Below, piece by piece: positions 1-10,000 of a stretch of 64,000 nt of DNA; within the stretch, counting starts at the first letter, position 1; every line of letters starts with the position of its first letter. Under the pieces are notes generated by a model, which made no database searches, was not told the origin of the DNA, and saw only the letters and a list, made by a program, of their open reading frames with translations. The stretch is taken from contig CAJUPZ010000004.1 in the NCBI GenBank assembly GCA_910588065.1, positions 62,001 to 126,000 of the forward strand, given 5' to 3'. Made by a program: the position numbers and the translations under genes. Source of the DNA: an uncultured Muribaculaceae bacterium (GTDB taxonomy: Bacteria > Bacteroidota > Bacteroidia > Bacteroidales > Muribaculaceae).

Positions 1-10
1 ACCAACAAAA

Positions 11-33
11 ATGGTGCCGGAGGTACCACACCT
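11..33 (+). repeat. 23-base repeat, one arm of an inverted pair flanking the first gene
   Basis: The 23 bases beginning ATGGTGCCGGAGGTACC recur exactly, in inverse orientation, at 6277-6299. An 18-base direct copy lies at 6527-6544. The core is itself a hairpin (GGTGCC-GGA-GGTACC). Confidence 0.8.
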
Positions 34-112
34 CTTTCCTCTCGCGACCACGCTCACAGAGAAGGAAGCGTCGGGGAACGTCCACAAAAAAAGGAAATTC
101 GGGGGAGAAAAA

Positions 113-144
113 TTTGGAGGGATGGGGATTTGTTTATAATTTTG
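113..144 (+). promoter_or_regulatory. Bacteroidetes-type promoter of the first large secreted protein
   Basis: A -33 element TTTG (113-116) and a -7 element TAATTTTG (137-144) are separated by 20 bases, matching the Bacteroidetes sigma-ABfr consensus TTTG / TAnnTTTG. Transcription would begin near 148-151, leaving an untranslated leader of about 225 bases before the gene at 375. The leader carries a run of nine C (246-254 or within one base of it) and no convincing gene. Confidence 0.65.
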
Positions 145-374
145 CGGCTATGAGGGCTGTGCCCCAGGGATTTGGATAGTATACAGAATTGATATTTAGG
201 GATTACATATTAACATTTTTTTGTGACAGGAGAGGCATATTTCTACCCCCCCCCACATTCAATACCCTACTAATCAACAACATACACCCCACGAACACCT
301 CGCACCACACAGGCGCGGGGCGCGCTGACGTGCAACCATACAGGAATCAACAATCAACCAATCATAAAAAATAA

Positions 375-3300
375 ATGCTTATGAAAAAACTACTTTTGCT
401 AATGGCAGCCCTCCTGCTGCTAATCCCTCCGCTATATGCGCAGACAGAAACAATGAATTTCTTTACTGCAAGTAACGCATCAAACTACTCCGAAACTACA
501 ACGGCCGGATCTGCTATTCAATATATGGGGCCAAAAGCTACCTCATTTACCACTCTGACATCTACTTTAGCAGCAAAGACCTATTTTCGCACAATGAAGA
601 GGTCAACTAAAGATAAGAGCGATATTATTACTATTGATTGTTCATATAGTACTTCTGGAACCGGATCTTCTACCTTAACATACACTACAAGCAGAGAGCT
701 GTCCACAAATACCGGTTCCTTAAATATCGGTATTATGTTTGGAAAGATAAAGAAGGTCACTTTTACTCTTAAATCCACTGTCATCACTCCTTTTCAAGGA
801 GGGAGCTATAATGGAAACAATTATAATTCTAAGTGCCCACAAGGATTTGCAAGTGTATCTTCAACAAAATGGGTTTATGAGCCAATTGATGACACCAAAC
901 CGCTTCAATTGGTAAAAGTCAACACTTGCACAATCACCTCTATTGACATCGAGTACGAACCTGGAACCGTTACTGCTCCGGAAATTCCTTCAATTTCAGT
1001 GAGTAGCGATGGAACAAACAAATATCTGTTCAGATATAATGAAGCAGCAAAGACTCTTTCAATGCCTTGTTTACCAGCCACTAGCCCGGTTTCTGTAAAA
1101 ATGCCACGTTTCGCAAATACAATTTACTATACATTCAGTGAAACAGTCCCAGCTCCAAAAGCCATTGATGCTAATGTTAGTACTAATGCCAAAGATGCTA
1201 AGACTAAATGGGTTAAATACGGGGGCGCAAATATTCCATTCACGGAAGTCAAAATTACAGATAATAAAAATCTTGCTGCTAATGACTTCTCATTAAGGAT
1301 AGTGGGCTACAATGATGTTTCTGCAATGTTCGGAACTCCCACAAAAATAAAATGCAGTTATTATCGGCCACCTGTTGCAGAGATTGATAAAGATTGGCTA
1401 CAAGAACAAGGATACGAGTACGATGAGGAAAATCATATTGTATATTATCCGGGAGGAAACCCAATAATTAAGTTTACCGCCGTTACTACAAATATCCCCA
1501 TCTATACTTATTATACAACTGATTACACAGACCCGACTCTTTCGTCAGGCGGTAAAAGAACTCAGGTTTCTGAATCTCCGTTCAAAGTTGAATTCAGGAA
1601 TATGGCACCTGGGTCAACAGATTATCCAGCAAATGGCACGAGAGATGAAATAAAAATAGCCACATTCTCTTACGGAGGCCAAAATCCGAATGATAAGTAT
1701 ATCTATGACCCCTACTACTCATCCAACAGTAAGCCTCTAACATTCAAGATTATACGCAAAGCCATAGATAAACCTAAGGCTCTGACCCTTACACAGGCCA
1801 CTGTTGATGGCAAGGACAACTATACCGGTACCGACATTCCTTCGCGCATCGGCTTAGACGAAAGTGTCAGCTTCATGTTCCAGTTCCAAGGCACAATATC
1901 CTCTAAACATAACCAGATTTTTGCAACTAAGCCGACAGGCGAGGTTGATGCAAGCTCTTGGGGTGAGGAGATTGCCTTTGATGGTGATAAACTGACTTTT
2001 ACAAAGGCTAATATTCCAGCAGGCAGCACTGATGCATGGATAGGCGTGGCCTACACCAACGCTACCGGCACCAGCGACCCGCTGTGGATTCATGTGGGAT
2101 TGAAGGCTCCCGACGCCCCGAAATTTAAGTTTAAGGGCGGTGCTGTAAAAATAGGAGCCAATGAATATCGTGTGTACGGACAAAACTCCGGCAATATCGA
2201 TGCTTATTTACAGTTCTCCGACGATGCCACTAAGGCACAGTACTATTTTGTTGAAAACAATTGGCCATCAGCTCCGGGAGCCCAAAACAACATCAATATT
2301 GAGGATGGCAAGGCAGATCTCAGCACAGTGACCATTCGCAACGGTCGCCTTTTCTACCGTGCAGGTCGCGAAGTTGAGGGCGCAACTGTGTGGAGCGACT
2401 GGGCCTACACCGACTTTGAGTGGGAATACACATGGCCAAAGACACTTGACGACAAGCTCTCATGGTCCGGTTCTCTTACTGAAAATACGTTGGTAACCAT
2501 CACCGAGCCGGTAAAGGTTATGGGTTTCTATAAGACTTTGCAGTCAAACATCGTAGCTCAATCTCCGAGCTATCTGTATGTTGTGAATAAAAACGGTGTG
2601 CCCATCAAGGTTGTGGGTGCATTCACAAGCGAAGACTGGCCCACTGACATATCATCTATTCCAAACTCAGAGTTTGAGTCAAAGAACTATGTTATTCCCG
2701 CCAACGGCATAACCGGTTGGCTCCACTACAACAATAATGAGCCCGAGATGGCCGAGCTGTATCTCACCAACGGTTCAAACAGCATATCCCCAACTCTGTA
2801 CGGCATGCTCAAAACACCTGTTGTTGACGACAGCTGGGAATTCACCGAAAATGGAGAGGCTGCGCAGAATCCGGCTGATCGCATCAAAATTGACCGAGTG
2901 AATGATTTCAGCCGCTATGTGACCCTGCGCTCACTAAAATGGCTTGATGCCAATAATGAGTTTGAGATGGCTGACGGCACCCGCATTCAGCTCTATGGCC
3001 GTTTCACTAACCACCCGCTAAACACAGTGGGTTTGGACGACCTCGATGACGGTAATCTCTACTGCGTGCGAGGCTATATCGGTCTTGCCCTGGGTACTCT
3101 CGCCATCTTCCCCAACGCGGAGATACTGCAGTGTCCCGGCACTCCCAACCTGTTCGCTCCCAACCCCATCAAGGGTGATGCGGATCCTGACGGTTTCATC
3201 GGCATCCAGGCGGTGTCGCCCGAAGTGACTTTCAGAGTTGAGGGCAACGCCGACAACAAATCTGAATTCACCTATACTATCAATGGTGGTGATGAGATAG

Positions 3301-6173
3301 AAGTGGTAGACAACAAGTTTACAGTAGACCTCTCCGCTCTCAACGATAAGGAGACAATGGAGTTGGTTGTCTATGCTCATCTCAACGGCATGAAGAGCCT
3401 CGCGCCCGCCAAGGTGCGCATCACCAAGCGCAAAGCTGTGCAGGTGGCTTCTATCAAGGACTACAAGGATATAGAGCTCGCCACCCCCTCTGAAAACATC
3501 TATCAGATTACCGGCAAAGTGGTGATCGAGGCCAAGACCGACAAGTACCTCTACGTGCGCGACTTCAACAGTGACACCGAGGCCGAGATGGATGAAGACG
3601 AGCACCTGCGCCGCCTGCTGATCAAGAACACCATCAACCCTCAGGGCTGGGAAACAGAGTTTGATAAGAACGGCACCGCCGCTCCCCTTGAGATCGGCGA
3701 CGTGATAACCGGCTTCGCAATCAGCCCCACCCACGACCGCGGCAACCTGCTCGGCAACAACGACGGCTTTGCCCGCACTATCAAATTTGACCGCCACGTG
3801 GAAATCAGCGAAGACAACTACGAGACCATCCCCGCCGCCCCCACCGACAACTTTGAATTCGATGGCAAGTATCGTATGGTCATGGTCAAGCTCAAAGGCG
3901 TGTATCTCAAACCCAGAGTGGAGAACACCGACCCGACTACCAAGGATGATTTCCCCTACATTTATACCCTTGACCTCAAAACACCCACAAGCATGAGAAT
4001 GGATGTGTTTGTGCGCACCGGCTTCGCTGCGGCATACGCCGAGGGTGTGGGCTTCGACCTCACCGGTATCGCCATGATTGATAATGATGACGACAACGAC
4101 ACCGAGGACAAGGGTAAATACGCTTTCGCCCTGATGAGCTTCGAAGGCACCGCCCAGGTTGCTGCCCCGAAGGTGTTTATCGACGGTCAGGAGCCCACGA
4201 ATGATGAGGTTCTTGACATTGACTACACCGGCACCGGCACAATCAAGATGACCGCCGAAGCTAAGGATATCGACGGCTACGACCTTGAACTCAAGGAGGA
4301 TCAGGAGGTGACAATCTATTATAGCATCGATGGCCTCGACCCTCTCAAAAACCTCAACTCGCGCCACGAATATGTTGAAAACGCTCCTGAGCTGGCTCTC
4401 GGCGACGGCGATATCGAAGTGCGCGCTTTCGCAGCCGCTCCCGGCAAAACCCCGAGTGCTGTTGTTACCCGCCGCTTCAAGAAAAACAGCCATGACGTGC
4501 AGTTTATCCTCAACTTCCTCCAGTCGGCCAAAGAGGGTGAGGCATACCGCTTCACCGGCGACACCAAGGTTGTTGCAATGGGTGGTGACTACATGTTTGT
4601 TGTAGGCCGCGTCGGCCACTACCTCCCCATCGAGCTCAAAGGGGGCTGGGCCGACAAGACCGACATGAACATCAGCAACGGCGACCTCCTCACAGGATTC
4701 ACAGTGAGATTCCATGAGGATGAGAACGGCAACCGCATAGCTGTGGCCGACGAATTTGAAAGCACATTCAAGTCTTCCGGCCCCGCCGATGCCAAGTTCA
4801 CCCACGAGCCTGACGTCACCGACGCACTCGACATAGAGAAGCACCCGCGCCGCCTTGTGACCCTCAAAGGCGTCACAGCATCGGCCACAGACGCAGCCTC
4901 GATCCGCGACATCGACAAATGGAGCATAGCTGAGAGCGGCGACCATGGAACACATGCTCTTAAGGTTGGAATACTCGGCGATGTGGATGTGTACACGGTA
5001 GACGAGGATGGCAACAAGCAGCCCGTAGCCGAAGGCTTCGCTGACGGCGCCACCTACGACATCACCGGATTTGTGATGCTCAACGACCCCTCCAAGGAGG
5101 CCAAGATGGAGGTTTGGCCGCTCGAAGCCAAGCTGCTGCGCAAAACAGCCGCTGTCACCGCCACAATCGGCGACGGCAACACACAGAGCACCAACGGCGC
5201 CGGCGAAATCACCGCCTCATTCGAGGGAATGACAATGGTGTCGCTCGCCTGCCCCTCCAAGAACAGCAAGATCTACTACGCGTTTGACCAGAGCAAGGGC
5301 TTCAGCCCCGACAACCTCACATGGTATGAGTACCAGCATGAGTTTGCCGTTACCAAAGACACCTATATCCACGCCAAGGCCGTAGCCCCCAACGCTGTTG
5401 AGAGCGACCACACCCATATTGTTCTTACCGCGCTTGGCAAGAGCGGCGATGTTGAATTCAACGTCACCCCGGGCGATGGTGTGACCACCCTCACCATAGC
5501 CCCCGCAGCAGGCGCTGCCGCCGGTAGCACCATCTGGTACTCCGAGGGCAATGACCGCAGCTGCAACAAGGTTTACACCGCAGGCACCGAGCTCAAATAT
5601 ACCGAGGAGACAACCGTTTACGCCTGCATCCAGGAGCCCGGCAAGGCCAAGGGCGCTGTGAGCAGCATCCGCGTGATGGTTGTGGATATGCCTCAGGGTG
5701 GCAGCAATGACAATGACAATGCCAAGGTGAGCGGCAAGGTGGTATTCACCATCGATGACACCTCCGACCCGACCAAGGTGACTGTATATCTCGCACCGGA
5801 GGAGGGTCTGACAGGTACAATCTACTACCTCATCAACCCCACAGAGCAGGTGACACCCGAAAACGGCACCAAGTATGAGAACCCGATCGAGATGAAAGAG
5901 GGCGGCCGCATCATGGCAATCCTCGTTGAGGCCGGCAAGCTTGCGGGCGAGCCCACCGACATCGCAGTATGGCTCATACCCACCGACATTGACGGCATCG
6001 ACGCCGAGGAGAGAGAGGGCAATATCCGCGCCGAAGGTGGCAGCATCATCGCTCCGGAAGGCAGCGAGGTGTATGACATCACCGGACGGAGAGTCAACGC
6101 AACCGGCCTGCGCGCAGGCATCTACATTGTGCGCACCCCAGGCGGCAAAGCAGTGAAAGTCAAAGTAGACTGA
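375..6173 (+). CDS. Very large secreted modular protein with C-terminal sorting domain
   Basis: A 1932-residue protein with a clear signal peptide (MKKLLLLMAALLLLIPPLYAQ type). An alternative ATG two codons downstream, at 381, gives the cleaner start. The body is a string of beta-rich modules. Several resemble chitobiase C-terminal/FN3-like repeats (for example IYYSIDGLDPL and IYYAFDQSKGF), and there are OB-like stretches of the type YLYVRDF and YMFVVGRVG. The last ~50 residues (VYDITGRRVNATGLRAGIYI, then a short basic end KVKVD) look like a type IX secretion type A sorting domain, so the product is probably exported and surface-attached or released. No catalytic motif was recognised. The first ~1.6 kb is visibly AT-rich in codon choice, while the rest uses GC-rich codons, which suggests a mosaic gene. 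A strong hairpin terminator follows. Function unknown. Confidence 0.85.
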   Translation: MLMKKLLLLMAALLLLIPPLYAQTETMNFFTASNASNYSETTTAGSAIQYMGPKATSFTTLTSTLAAKTYFRTMKRSTKDKSDIITIDCSYSTSGTGSSTLTYTTSRELSTNTGSLNIGIMFGKIKKVTFTLKSTVITPFQGGSYNGNNYNSKCPQGFASVSSTKWVYEPIDDTKPLQLVKVNTCTITSIDIEYEPGTVTAPEIPSISVSSDGTNKYLFRYNEAAKTLSMPCLPATSPVSVKMPRFANTIYYTFSETVPAPKAIDANVSTNAKDAKTKWVKYGGANIPFTEVKITDNKNLAANDFSLRIVGYNDVSAMFGTPTKIKCSYYRPPVAEIDKDWLQEQGYEYDEENHIVYYPGGNPIIKFTAVTTNIPIYTYYTTDYTDPTLSSGGKRTQVSESPFKVEFRNMAPGSTDYPANGTRDEIKIATFSYGGQNPNDKYIYDPYYSSNSKPLTFKIIRKAIDKPKALTLTQATVDGKDNYTGTDIPSRIGLDESVSFMFQFQGTISSKHNQIFATKPTGEVDASSWGEEIAFDGDKLTFTKANIPAGSTDAWIGVAYTNATGTSDPLWIHVGLKAPDAPKFKFKGGAVKIGANEYRVYGQNSGNIDAYLQFSDDATKAQYYFVENNWPSAPGAQNNINIEDGKADLSTVTIRNGRLFYRAGREVEGATVWSDWAYTDFEWEYTWPKTLDDKLSWSGSLTENTLVTITEPVKVMGFYKTLQSNIVAQSPSYLYVVNKNGVPIKVVGAFTSEDWPTDISSIPNSEFESKNYVIPANGITGWLHYNNNEPEMAELYLTNGSNSISPTLYGMLKTPVVDDSWEFTENGEAAQNPADRIKIDRVNDFSRYVTLRSLKWLDANNEFEMADGTRIQLYGRFTNHPLNTVGLDDLDDGNLYCVRGYIGLALGTLAIFPNAEILQCPGTPNLFAPNPIKGDADPDGFIGIQAVSPEVTFRVEGNADNKSEFTYTINGGDEIEVVDNKFTVDLSALNDKETMELVVYAHLNGMKSLAPAKVRITKRKAVQVASIKDYKDIELATPSENIYQITGKVVIEAKTDKYLYVRDFNSDTEAEMDEDEHLRRLLIKNTINPQGWETEFDKNGTAAPLEIGDVITGFAISPTHDRGNLLGNNDGFARTIKFDRHVEISEDNYETIPAAPTDNFEFDGKYRMVMVKLKGVYLKPRVENTDPTTKDDFPYIYTLDLKTPTSMRMDVFVRTGFAAAYAEGVGFDLTGIAMIDNDDDNDTEDKGKYAFALMSFEGTAQVAAPKVFIDGQEPTNDEVLDIDYTGTGTIKMTAEAKDIDGYDLELKEDQEVTIYYSIDGLDPLKNLNSRHEYVENAPELALGDGDIEVRAFAAAPGKTPSAVVTRRFKKNSHDVQFILNFLQSAKEGEAYRFTGDTKVVAMGGDYMFVVGRVGHYLPIELKGGWADKTDMNISNGDLLTGFTVRFHEDENGNRIAVADEFESTFKSSGPADAKFTHEPDVTDALDIEKHPRRLVTLKGVTASATDAASIRDIDKWSIAESGDHGTHALKVGILGDVDVYTVDEDGNKQPVAEGFADGATYDITGFVMLNDPSKEAKMEVWPLEAKLLRKTAAVTATIGDGNTQSTNGAGEITASFEGMTMVSLACPSKNSKIYYAFDQSKGFSPDNLTWYEYQHEFAVTKDTYIHAKAVAPNAVESDHTHIVLTALGKSGDVEFNVTPGDGVTTLTIAPAAGAAAGSTIWYSEGNDRSCNKVYTAGTELKYTEETTVYACIQEPGKAKGAVSSIRVMVVDMPQGGSNDNDNAKVSGKVVFTIDDTSDPTKVTVYLAPEEGLTGTIYYLINPTEQVTPENGTKYENPIEMKEGGRIMAILVEAGKLAGEPTDIAVWLIPTDIDGIDAEEREGNIRAEGGSIIAPEGSEVYDITGRRVNATGLRAGIYIVRTPGGKAVKVKVD

Positions 6174-6193
6174 TAATCCTTCTATATCATAAG

Positions 6194-6227
6194 GGCGGCG
6201 ATCCGTATGGGTCGCCGCCTTTTGTTT
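6194..6227 (+). terminator. Rho-independent terminator after the first large gene
   Basis: An 11-bp stem (GGCGGCGATCC with GGGTCGCCGCC, one G-U pair) closes a GTAT loop and is followed by TTTTGTTT. It lies 20 bases after the stop codon of the 1932-residue protein gene. Confidence 0.8.
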
Positions 6228-6276
6228 CTACCTGTGGCAAGCGGGCCTCGGCGAGGCCATCAACGCGGTGTGGTGA

Positions 6277-6299
6277 AGGTGTGGTACCTCCGGCACCAT
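6277..6299 (-). repeat. 23-base repeat, second arm of the inverted pair
   Basis: Exact reverse complement of 11-33. Together the two copies bracket the 1932-residue protein gene. Confidence 0.8.
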
Positions 6300-6322
6300 C
6301 TCGGTATGTCGCTGATAATCCG

Positions 6323-6449
6323 CACACTGCGTGTGCGGCTAACAAGATAATCGCACCCTCCGGGTGCTCCGACGTCTCCGACGTCTCCACGCTGTGGTGC
6401 GGTGGGATGATGCGGGCGCGATGTATCGGCGCCCCTACACGGCGGGTGG
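6323..6449 (+). repeat. Direct repeat copy A (~127 bases)
   Basis: Nearly identical to 6898-7019. Both copies run from CACACTGCGTGTGCGG through GATGTATCGGCGCCCC to a GCGGGTG end. Copy A has an extra 9-base tandem duplication (GACGTCTCC twice) and a few substitutions. Confidence 0.85.
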
Positions 6450-6897
6450 GTAATATAGAGCCGTAGGCTCGCCAATTTTGTTAACCTCGTACGAAGTGCG
6501 GGGAGCGCAGTCATCCATCCACCAAGATGGTGCCGGAGGTACCAGACATTCTCACCCCATTTGCACCTTGGCCTCGGTGAGGCTGAGCGCAGGCATCCCC
6601 GCACCACAGCGTGGTGCACAGGCAGATAGCCAGGGGTAAGGGAGCATCGCGACCGCCACCCCTGGAAAAGCGCACCACTCGGCAGGTGACCCTGTAGGGG
6701 TCAAACCCTGTATCATGGATGTGCGACGCCCTACGGGGTCGTATCTTGAACATTCTCACCTTCCCCGGGTGGCGGTCGCTACGCTCCCTGACCCGGGGAA
6801 ATCTCCATGTCACCGCGCTGCGGTGATGACGTCTCCCACGCCCAGTTTTCCTGGCCACCCGCTCACCGCGGGTGAAGAGCGCTTCTCCGACGTCTCC

Positions 6898-7019
6898 CAC
6901 ACTGCGTGTGCGGCTAACAAGATAATCGCACCCTCCGGGTGCTCCGACTTCTCCGATGGCACCACGCTGTGGTGCGGGTGATGCGGGCGCGATGTATCGG
7001 CGCCCCTACACCGCGGGTG
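6898..7019 (+). repeat. Direct repeat copy B (~122 bases)
   Basis: Second copy of the 6323-6449 repeat, 575 bases downstream in the same orientation. It is built of the same ordered series of small hairpins. Confidence 0.85.
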
Positions 7020-7047
7020 CTTTTTCCCGGCAGACCGTGAGGGGGGA

Positions 7048-10000
7048 TTAGAGGCGGATTTTGAGGCGGGTGCCGGAGGGGGTGACTACGATGTAGATTC
7101 CGGGACGAAGGCGCGCCGATTTCATCTCTACGCCGAGGAGGTTATATATCCTTGACCCTTGCGGAGCTATGATAATGCCGTTTTCCACCTTCACCTCCTC
7201 CGCTTGACCGGCGGGGGCCTCAATAGCATCGACATCACCGGGGTCGGGGTTTTCAGGCTCCGGTTCCGGCTCCGGTTCGGGTTCCGGTTCGGGCTCAGGA
7301 TCAGGTTCAGGCTCGGGCTCCGGATCAGGTTCAGGCTCGGGCTCGGGCTCCTTTATCATCTGCTCGACAAGGAGCGGCTGAGCGTAGCAGAATTCATAGT
7401 CTGCCTCAACCGCGTATGCCTCCACAAGGGTTGTGGTTCTGACGGTGAAGGGGGCAGTGTAAGGTGCCCACGGACTGTTGTTGAGCCTGTAGAAAATGCG
7501 TGCATCCTCAGAGGGGTGTGTGATTGTTATAATTGCCTGACTGTCAAACTTCTCCTCACCACAATCGGCCGATATCACCGGTGGGGTGCCGGTTACATCC
7601 CTGATAGCCAGGGGAATGAGGCAGCGGGGAGTTGTGAGCGTGGAGGTGTGCACGGCGGTCATCACAAAGGTGCGCCCCACCACATCGGCCGGATAGCCGC
7701 CGGTGGGGTCGGTCTGGTCAGTCACTACAGCGATACCCTCAAACTCATCGGCGGCGGTGAACCGGCCGCGGATGCTCACAAGCGAATGCAGCTCCATATC
7801 ATCAAGTCTGTTGGCGTCAACAGACTCAACCTCGGTTTTAACACCCTTGCCGATAGCGGTGAAGGTTGAGGTGTAAGCGCTTGCATCATAGCTGTTTGCG
7901 GCAGCGAAAATGAAATTGCGTATGCGGTCGCCGTTGACCGGCTCCTGCGGCAGCGGGGTGACACCGGTGTACACCGATGCGCGGTTGCCCTGCATATCGC
8001 GGAGCACAAGATAGTTGGCCGTGCGGGCTATCACATCCGCATCGCTTGAAAAGCAGGCAGTTATGCCGGGTGTAACGTCAGCAAAGGACTTGACATCTGT
8101 TGTGATTCGTTGCAGTTCGGCTGTCGCTACCTCGCTCGGGCTATATCCGTCCATCATGGCCACCGCCCTGATTGTCATTGAGCCCGACAGCCTCAGGGGG
8201 CGGCTGTAGGTGTATGCCTTGGCGGATGTTGACGGGTCGGAGCCATCGCCGGTGTACTTTATCACCGCCCCCTCCGGACCGGAGATTGTCACTGTGGTCG
8301 ATGTTAGGAATGAATATTCACCGGCAGAGGGGTTGATGGAGATGACAGGAGTCTGGCACTGAGGCAGTTCCTGCGCATCGAGCAGCACAAAGAGCGAGGA
8401 GGTGGAGTAAAATCCGGTGATATTGTAACGCCGCGCGGGATTGAGCGCCACATCGCCGCAAAGCCCTGTGTATAAGCCGAAGTCGCGCGGGGTAGCCGGT
8501 GTATAGTCAGCAATGGTGACAAGCTTGTTGAGCTCCACAGGGTCGTCAATGCCCACCGTCACCGGTTGCGGCAGGCTGATGGGTACGGATGTGGAAAGTG
8601 TTGTGGAATAGCGGCTTACATCGCCGTACACAAAGCCCGAATCGGAGCATTTGTCCATTCCAAAGCTCACGTATGCTGCGCCGGGGTGAGGATTGTCACC
8701 TCCCCAACCGTTGGACGAGCGCAACACAAACACCCTGCCCTGCTCATCGGCAACCGTGTAGAAATCGCCATAGCGCTCCATCACAGCCACCGGAGTATTC
8801 ACCCGGTGGACAGTGCCGACGGATGAATAGCCGTGAAGAATGTCAAATACAGAGGAGGTTGACATCGGGTTGAGTTTCCGGAAATACACCGGCCGGGCAA
8901 CCTCGATAGAGTTCTTCCTGGCCACAATGTTAAGCCGCAGGGTATTCGTAATCTGGATTCCCATGTTGGACGGCCATTCCTTATCCGGGGTGTCATGGTC
9001 GGGATAGCTGAAAAAATAGAGGGCATCGGGGTCAGGCTCTATCAGCCGGCACACTATCGGTGCGTCAAAAAAGGGAACGGTATCGCCACATTCGCGCCCT
9101 TCGATGCTGATACGCGCCAATTCGGGACACTCGAATGAGGCGGCATACACGAGCTGAATGCCGGAGGCGGTTTTTTCCAGCACACCGAAGATGCGATACA
9201 GCTTATCGGCATCGAAATCAGGCAGTTGCCGGCCTCCCACCGCAACCACCGGCAGGCGCGAGCCATCAGCAAAGGCGATATTGCCATCGCTCATTCTCAC
9301 AAACGTGTAGCGCACCGCATTGCCGGCAGCCGAAGCATCCGGAGCGCCGGAAGCATCCGCGACAGAGAGAGTGGTGGCCACACTGTTGCCCTGAAAATAG
9401 ATATATTCGGAAAAGGGAGATGAGTCGCCGGTGAGCACCCCCGAGCTGCCACGGCTTATCTCAACCGGCACATTCATCAGCGCATAGCCCGGTTTGAAAT
9501 TAGCCGGGAAAGGGGTGGCGGAAACCATGCGCATAGCCGAGTACGGCGCCTGTGCATCGCACACGGTGAGCACATACATGCCATCCTCGCTGTAGCTGTC
9601 GAGAACTATCAGCGGCCTTGTGAACACCACCGGTCCCTGAGGATATTCAAAGCCGTCGGTGCGGGTGTCGCTGATGCTGTAGATTTTGGTGTATGGCATA
9701 CGCTTGAGCTCCACCGTGCGGGGTGTGCTGTAGCGCTTGCCGGGGTCTCTTGCCGACACTTTTAGCGAAATATCGGTGGTGCGGTTTGTAAACAGAATCT
9801 CGCCAACACCGGACTTCCTTGACAGATTTGCCTCATCCGTGGGGTCGCTGCCGTCGGTGGTGTAGAACAGCTCAGTGAGCGGGTTCTCGTCAGCCGGAGC
9901 GATGCGTATGTCAGCCGACTCGAAAAACATATTGTCGTACTTCGGCGAACCGCTTGTGTACATCACCACCGGTGTGAGCGTCGGCTCGGAAGGAGCCACA

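Larger units (their letters stand above)
6228..7047. repeat. Gene-free mosaic of mini-palindromes between convergent genes
   Basis: I see no credible gene here. The segment is packed with short inverted repeats, each of different sequence: 4-7 base arms around a 2-4 base centre. Examples are GGCCTCGGCGAGGCC, CACACTGCGTGTG, GCACCCTCCGGGTGC, GAGCCGTAGGCTC, GCACCACAGCGTGGTGC and CACCGCGCTGCGGTG. Short reading frames that cross it are not supported by composition or similarity. It resembles dispersed REP-like or foldable intergenic repeats seen in gut Bacteroidales; that comparison is from memory. Confidence 0.7.

Noticed and set aside
189..374. 61-codon frame in the leader of the first gene
   Set aside because: No ribosome-binding context, crosses the C9 tract and has no recognisable features.
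3018..4955. 645-codon open frame on the minus strand, antisense to the first large gene
   Set aside because: It arises from GC-rich codon use of the plus-strand gene, which has a signal peptide and recognisable modules. The antisense product is low-complexity in Val, Gly and His and has no start signals.
6187..6981. Several overlapping frames of 60-130 codons in the palindrome block
   Set aside because: All are composed of translated hairpin repeats in every frame. None has a conserved-looking protein pattern or promoter.
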